A stretch of 47,157 nt of DNA from Gnetum montanum (lineage: Eukaryota; Streptophyta; Gnetopsida; Gnetales; Gnetaceae). The stretch's first letter is position 1. Every line of letters begins with the position of its first letter. The DNA lies in contig MNCI01022748.1 of the NCBI GenBank assembly GCA_015680685.1, positions 109,960-157,116 of the forward strand, given 5' to 3'. Under the pieces are notes generated by a model. It saw nothing but the letters and a program-made list of their open reading frames with translations. It was not told the origin of the DNA and made no database searches. The translations under genes were made by a program, and so were the position numbers. Of this stretch, positions 42,478 to 47,157 are shown piece by piece.

Positions 42478-45400
42478 TTAATACTGAAATTCTCTAGTCA
42501 AATAATCTGCAAGATTATTATCCTTGCCACTAATATATTGGGTTCTATATGTAAAATTAGCCAGAAATAAAGACCATCGAATGAGTCGTGTATGGGCAAC
42601 TTTATTTAAATGTTTTGTTTGTAAGTATTTATCAAAATATTTTAAGTCAGATCTAATAATAAATTCCTGTTCTTGTAGGAACAGACGAAACTTTTCGATA
42701 CCACGGATAATCGCAAGGAGCTCTTTATGTGTGGAATGATAATTCATTTCTGCAGAAATAAACTTACCACTAGCATATCTGCAGATATAGGTCATACCAT
42801 GTATTTCTTCTTTTAAGACCGCTCCCCAAAATTCTTCAGATGCATCAGTTTCTAAGATCAAGGTTCCATTGGTTGGTAATCGTAAATATGGAAGTTTAGT
42901 ACATTGATCTTTTAGTCTCTGGACTGCATCAGTATGATGTTGGCTCCATGGTTGAGGGTTGTTTGTTAGCTGTTGGTTTAAAATTTTTCGATCTTTGGCA
43001 AGATCTTTGTAAAACCCCGACAGATAATTTAAACACCCTAGAAATCTTTGTAATTGTGTTTTGTCTGTTATGATATCAGGAAAATGTTTAATATCGGTTA
43101 AGATATGTTGTTGCAGACTAATATGTCCGTCTTTAATTACTACGCCTAGAAAATTTACTTCATCAACTGCAATTTGCATCTTCTTCTCAGATGGAGAAAG
43201 TACAAGACCATTTTGATCAAGTAATTCATATAAGGTGTTGAGATGCTGTTGGTGTTCTTCTACCGTTTTTGACATAACTAAAATATCATCTATATATACT
43301 AGTATGAACGGATATTCTTTAAAGATATGATCCATACAAGACTGGAAAATAGATGGGGCTGTTTTAATACCAAAAGGTAGAACAGTCCATTCGTATAGAC
43401 CCTGAGGTACGGTAAAGGCGGTTTTCCAGCGATCTTCATTGACTATTTGGATTTGCCAAAAACCACTTTTCAAATCAAATTTTGAATAAATATGAGTTCC
43501 TTGCAGGCGTTGGAAAAGATCATCTTTACTAGGGATCGGATGTTGTACTGATTTAATAATAGCATTAAGTGGTTTGTAATTAACTACTAACCGCTTCTTT
43601 CCCCTTGTTAGTTCAGCACGCTTGTTGACATAGAAGGCAGCACAGGAAAACATGCTAGTACTAGGTTGGATCATTTTTTTCTCTAGGAGCTGTTTTATTT
43701 CCTGGGCACATTCTTCTTTTAATTGTGGGGACATCCCAATATGATGAGCTTTTGACTGTGGTTGGATTCCATCCAATAACTCAATACGACACCAATGTTG
43801 TTTCTTATGTCGAAAGGCTGTTGGATCATCGCTCGCAACAGTGAGGAGTTTAGTGCGTAATTGTGCAAAGACCTCTTTGTGAGATTGGATGTGGTTAATA
43901 AGCCATTGCGTTTTTGGCACCTTATACTTTGTATGGGTAAACCTATTTACTGGAGTAAATGTTCTAGTAAATTTATGATTTCCTAATGTAACAAAATTAG
44001 TATGGATGGTGTATGGCTCGAGAATTGCTAGGTTGTCGACTCCTATAACCATATCATAAGAAAGCCAGTTGATAGCATTAACTTGTAATTCTAAGCGTTC
44101 AGAATTAGGTAAAAGTATTGGAAGAGAAAATACCCGGTTGACAGTTGTTGCCGTTTTGTTAAAACTGACAATTAATTTCTCCCTGGGTTTCCATAAGAAA
44201 GAAGGAATGATAGCTTCGTTTGCCAAGCTGACTTCTGCACCAGAATCTATTAAGGCATCGATGGGATAGGGTTTAAATCCTTTTAGTTTAATCCAAAAAG
44301 TACAAAGGGGAGTTTGTACCTGTCGATGTTGATTCTGATTAATCCTAATTATATGTATTTGAGATATTTCAGCTTCATAAGCTTGTTGTTGATATTTCTC
44401 TTCTTCTTCTTCCAAAGATTCTAATTCTTTGCTAGCTTTTGTTAGGAAGAGTTTGAGTTGGTTAATACGTAATAATCTGATTTGATGTTTCTCCAACCCT
44501 TTTTTTTGAGATGGCATTTGTTCTTCTTCTTGTTGCAACCATTCTTCAAGCTCTTCTTGTTGTTCTGATTCGGTTGTTAATGGTTGACTGTCGTAACTAG
44601 CATGAAGTTCTTTTTCTAGTTTTCTTAATGCTTTTACTTCGGCTTTTTTCTCTGTTACTTGTTTATCTAGCTGTATATAAACAGTTAAATCCTCTAGAGG
44701 AGTCCTTTTTAATTTTGTTTTTAGTTTCTCTAGTTGTATTTTTACTAATACTAATTGTTCTTGGATTCTAATTAATTCTTTATTTTGTTGTGTAGGTCGT
44801 GACGTGGAACCACGATTCATATTACAATAATATATATCTCCGTCGGAGGAATCGGATGGATCTATGGGATCATCTGCTAACGGTTGTTGTTGATTATATT
44901 GTACCCAATAGTCATCCTCACTATGTTCTGCTTCAGAGGGTGATGACGGACATATATCACTTTGAGGATTATAGGGGATTTCTATGTCCTCGGGATCAGA
45001 TATCCACTCAAAGTGTGTTTCCTTTATATTATGCTTTGTAATAAAATGAACCTTTTTCTTGTCTTTATCTTTATTGGGACAGTTGGTTGCCAGATGAGGA
45101 CCTCCACAAATAAAGCACTTAATATTTTTTGGTGACATCCTACGGGGACGTCTACGAAAGAATCCAGGATATTTACGTACATGCCTACGAGGTGGTGGTG
45201 ACGATTGTTTTCTTCGCCATTGTTTCTTTGGTTTGGATCGTGAAGATGATCCTTTGCAAGATTTACATATTTTTTGAGTTTTTTGTTGTTTTTCTTTGTT
45301 TTTGTATTTTTCTTCAGGACACAATTCTAAACAAAAATTCTTACCTAATCGATTGTTTAATCGTTTAACTAATTGTTGTGTTTCTTGTGTATAACACAAC

Positions 45401-47157
45401 TCTCTATTGGTCTGTTCTAAGAATTGTCTAATTTGTCCGAAGCTCATGTTTGCTACACAAAGATTTTGCTTTTTAAGTTCAGCCATGTAAGTATTACAGA
45501 AAGGTTGAGGAAGACATCCAAACAGATGTTCTTTAGCAGCTACTTCATGTGTGAGTTTACCATAGTAATACCAAGATTCCATAGCATCAAGGAATCCTGA
45601 TAACTGCTGAATTTTATGTAATCGTGCTTTGAAAAAGCGGTCTCGGTAAACATCAACTAGATTGGCTTTAAAACCAATGAACTCCTTGATAATAGCGTTT
45701 AAGAAAATTACTGTTGGTTGTGTAATCAACCTGGTTTTAATGGCTGTTGGAATATGACTCCACCATCTTCGCAAGTTGCCTTGGAAGTTATAAGTGGCAT
45801 TTACTATGGCTTGTAATGTGGACTTTTTGGCAAAATCTATTTGGATTGTTAAATACGATTGGATGGCATCTAAGACATCCTGACGTTCTTTTAGATCCTT
45901 GTTATCCATGTTAAACTTAGGTTGAATGTCTCCAGCTTTTCTGGACTGGGTTAACATGGCATCCGTGGCTTCTTGGACTTGTTCACCTGTACGGGCTAGT
46001 AAGACGGCTTCCTCTATGTGTTCATCAGCTAGTTCAGAGAGAGGATGTTGAGGAGATCCTTGTTCTGATTGATGATTAGAATGGCCCTCATTCATTGAGA
46101 TAAATTTTCCTTTTCTACTTCTATTCTCTCTTTGTTTTTGTTTGAATTCTTCTATGTCTTTTAAGGTTACCGCAGGAGGTGATCCTGGGAACTGAAAAGA
46201 GAATTCAGAGGCTGAAGATGGAATTGGAGGAGCAGTTGGCTTGACTTTTGCTATAGGTGTACTACTAGAGCCTGCTAGACGTTCTAATTTTCTATAAATT
46301 AAACCGGAATTTAAATCTGTATTTAAATTTAAATTATACATACGTTCAAGAACACTCATCTGAGTTCTATTACTATACACCAGATCATTTAGAGTTGTAT
46401 TTGTCCAGTTAAGCATACAAATCGTATCGGATGGTTTTTCAGATGCTTTCTTTGTATGTAATGTATAAACGTGCTCAGAAGGTTCCCCTTCTACAGCTGT
46501 TTGGACAAATTCATGTTTGCGTTGAGCTTTTTCAGCAGACGCAAGACGTTCTTGGTGTTGTGTAAATGTATTGTCAGACAAAGTATTCATTTCTATACTA
46601 CATGTTTTTAATAAAGCATCACATTCTGTACAGTGGTACTTACTACCTATTTCTTTGAGTATCCTGTGTTGGCAGGAAGGATCTCCTGAAGATTTCTGAA
46701 AAAGCGTAGATTTTACAGAAGATACGATAGAATCATCATCTGAACTATCGGGATCAACTTCTATAATTTTTGCCTTTTCCTTTTTCTTCAATCTTTCCAT
46801 CTCTAGATGCAAGGTATCAGATTTTCTCATGGATTGGGAAAGTTGGGCTTGTAAGGCTAGGATGGTATTTTGTAAGAGTGCTAGATCTGGTTTTTCCTCT
46901 GGCTTAGGTATTTGTGGTTGTTCATGGATTGTTAAAGGTTTTTGGACCAGCTTTGGCTTTGATTTTTTATGTAGATGATCCAGATTATCAATATCAGTGA
47001 ATTTAGGAGGTAACAGATTGACTTTATAATGACATTTTGTTGGTAAACCCCGTTTCTTTTCTAAGCGAAAATAATAATCAATCATGTTGGTCAGATCGGG
47101 GTATTGATGATGGATCGGAAGATCCTCAGTATCGATCTCTACTCCATATTCGATATC
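42478..47157 (-). CDS. Caulimovirid polyprotein (coat protein, protease, reverse transcriptase, RNase H), N-terminus outside the window
   Basis: Open for 1,535 codons from ATG 47085 and for 24 more to the window edge, so the true start, and probably the movement protein, lie beyond. Numbered from 47085: a Cys/His cluster (C138, H140, C152, C155, C162); capsid core about 390-600; basic tail; zinc knuckle C657-C660-H664-C669; coiled coil about 762-898; protease D947-S-G; reverse transcriptase with Y1264-I-D-D; RNase H with D1414, E1455, D1480 and D1527, ending ADYLTREFQY. There is no integrase, as usual for Caulimoviridae. No stop or frameshift interrupts it, which is unusual for an endogenous copy and points to a recent integration or a little-mutated one. 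Genus is undetermined; the petuvirus/florendovirus/gymnendovirus group is plausible. Confidence 0.9.
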   Translation of the reverse strand, partial: DIEYGVEIDTEDLPIHHQYPDLTNMIDYYFRLEKKRGLPTKCHYKVNLLPPKFTDIDNLDHLHKKSKPKLVQKPLTIHEQPQIPKPEEKPDLALLQNTILALQAQLSQSMRKSDTLHLEMERLKKKEKAKIIEVDPDSSDDDSIVSSVKSTLFQKSSGDPSCQHRILKEIGSKYHCTECDALLKTCSIEMNTLSDNTFTQHQERLASAEKAQRKHEFVQTAVEGEPSEHVYTLHTKKASEKPSDTICMLNWTNTTLNDLVYSNRTQMSVLERMYNLNLNTDLNSGLIYRKLERLAGSSSTPIAKVKPTAPPIPSSASEFSFQFPGSPPAVTLKDIEEFKQKQRENRSRKGKFISMNEGHSNHQSEQGSPQHPLSELADEHIEEAVLLARTGEQVQEATDAMLTQSRKAGDIQPKFNMDNKDLKERQDVLDAIQSYLTIQIDFAKKSTLQAIVNATYNFQGNLRRWWSHIPTAIKTRLITQPTVIFLNAIIKEFIGFKANLVDVYRDRFFKARLHKIQQLSGFLDAMESWYYYGKLTHEVAAKEHLFGCLPQPFCNTYMAELKKQNLCVANMSFGQIRQFLEQTNRELCYTQETQQLVKRLNNRLGKNFCLELCPEEKYKNKEKQQKTQKICKSCKGSSSRSKPKKQWRRKQSSPPPRRHVRKYPGFFRRRPRRMSPKNIKCFICGGPHLATNCPNKDKDKKKVHFITKHNIKETHFEWISDPEDIEIPYNPQSDICPSSPSEAEHSEDDYWVQYNQQQPLADDPIDPSDSSDGDIYYCNMNRGSTSRPTQQNKELIRIQEQLVLVKIQLEKLKTKLKRTPLEDLTVYIQLDKQVTEKKAEVKALRKLEKELHASYDSQPLTTESEQQEELEEWLQQEEEQMPSQKKGLEKHQIRLLRINQLKLFLTKASKELESLEEEEEKYQQQAYEAEISQIHIIRINQNQHRQVQTPLCTFWIKLKGFKPYPIDALIDSGAEVSLANEAIIPSFLWKPREKLIVSFNKTATTVNRVFSLPILLPNSERLELQVNAINWLSYDMVIGVDNLAILEPYTIHTNFVTLGNHKFTRTFTPVNRFTHTKYKVPKTQWLINHIQSHKEVFAQLRTKLLTVASDDPTAFRHKKQHWCRIELLDGIQPQSKAHHIGMSPQLKEECAQEIKQLLEKKMIQPSTSMFSCAAFYVNKRAELTRGKKRLVVNYKPLNAIIKSVQHPIPSKDDLFQRLQGTHIYSKFDLKSGFWQIQIVNEDRWKTAFTVPQGLYEWTVLPFGIKTAPSIFQSCMDHIFKEYPFILVYIDDILVMSKTVEEHQQHLNTLYELLDQNGLVLSPSEKKMQIAVDEVNFLGVVIKDGHISLQQHILTDIKHFPDIITDKTQLQRFLGCLNYLSGFYKDLAKDRKILNQQLTNNPQPWSQHHTDAVQRLKDQCTKLPYLRLPTNGTLILETDASEEFWGAVLKEEIHGMTYICRYASGKFISAEMNYHSTHKELLAIIRGIEKFRLFLQEQEFIIRSDLKYFDKYLQTKHLNKVAHTRLIRWSLFLANFTYRTQYISGKDNNLADYLTREFQY
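44990..46604 (-). repeat. Right arm of the 1.6-kb viral inverted repeat
   Basis: Exact counterpart of 39517-41131, same length, opposite orientation, with about 3.86 kb between the arms. It is part of the polyprotein ORF (residues about 162-699). The arm section matching about 40010-40920 looks identical base for base; the outer section has the bulk of the differences. Confidence 0.95.

Noticed and set aside
44069-44269. Plus-strand open frames inside the viral polyprotein region (for example 44069-44269 and 45129-45368)
   Set aside because: They are shadows of the long minus-strand ORF.
1-47157. CRISPR arrays, bacterial operons, tRNA or rRNA genes
   Set aside because: Sequence is eukaryotic repeat-rich DNA; no tRNA cloverleaf or rRNA segment was recognised and repeats found are LTRs or short tandem duplications.

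Overview
The window is plant nuclear DNA and looks like a gymnosperm (conifer-like) genome. It is AT-rich, dominated by old, nested LTR retrotransposons, and holds one decayed TIR-NBS-LRR resistance gene and a large endogenous caulimovirid (plant pararetrovirus) insert. No sequence search was possible, so the organism call is inference from gene style and repeat content.

Layout. (1) 432-6875 (+): a TIR-NB-ARC-LRR (TNL) gene in four recognisable exons, broken by a nonsense codon and several frameshifts. Its NB-ARC exon carries two separate 48-bp in-frame tandem expansions, and intron 1 hosts an antisense LINE reverse-transcriptase relic. (2) 7096-11110 (+): a degenerate Ty1/copia element (zinc knuckle, protease, integrase, reverse transcriptase), split by about 1.6 kb of unrelated sequence. 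(3) 11.4-16.1 kb: remains of an element 'E' on the minus strand and a clean solo LTR with 5-bp target-site duplications. (4) 16379-26590 (-): element 'C', whose 3' LTR is interrupted by element 'B' (16616-23216, +), a gag-protease element lacking most of pol. (5) 26596-35735 (+): element 'D', with two LTRs, a degenerate tRNA-Asp primer binding site, gag, no pol, and a long coiled-coil accessory ORF ('ORF X'). Homologues of ORF X are also in C and E. (6) 38040-39516 (-): a Ty3/gypsy RNase H-integrase relic. (7) 39517-47157: caulimovirid sequence.

The viral block holds a polyprotein frame open for more than 1,550 codons on the minus strand, running off the window edge. It includes coat-protein region, zinc knuckle, coiled coil, aspartic protease, reverse transcriptase and RNase H, with every catalytic motif I looked for present. 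A same-frame second ORF of unknown function follows a single stop codon, and after it comes a TATA-bearing intergenic region. A 1,615-bp copy of the coat-protein region lies inverted on the far side of that promoter, so the promoter points antisense into it. The layout could produce RNA complementary to the coat-protein message, but a single N at the second breakpoint leaves misassembly possible.

The retrotransposon frames and the resistance gene decayed differently. ORF X and gag of element D are full of stops that almost all look like C-to-T changes of CAG, CAA or CGA, with almost no indels. The resistance gene died mainly by indels. Related LTRs share an unusual array of GATATC palindromes at 14- and 20-bp spacing just upstream of the TATA box, and a further copy of this module sits inside element D upstream of ORF X.
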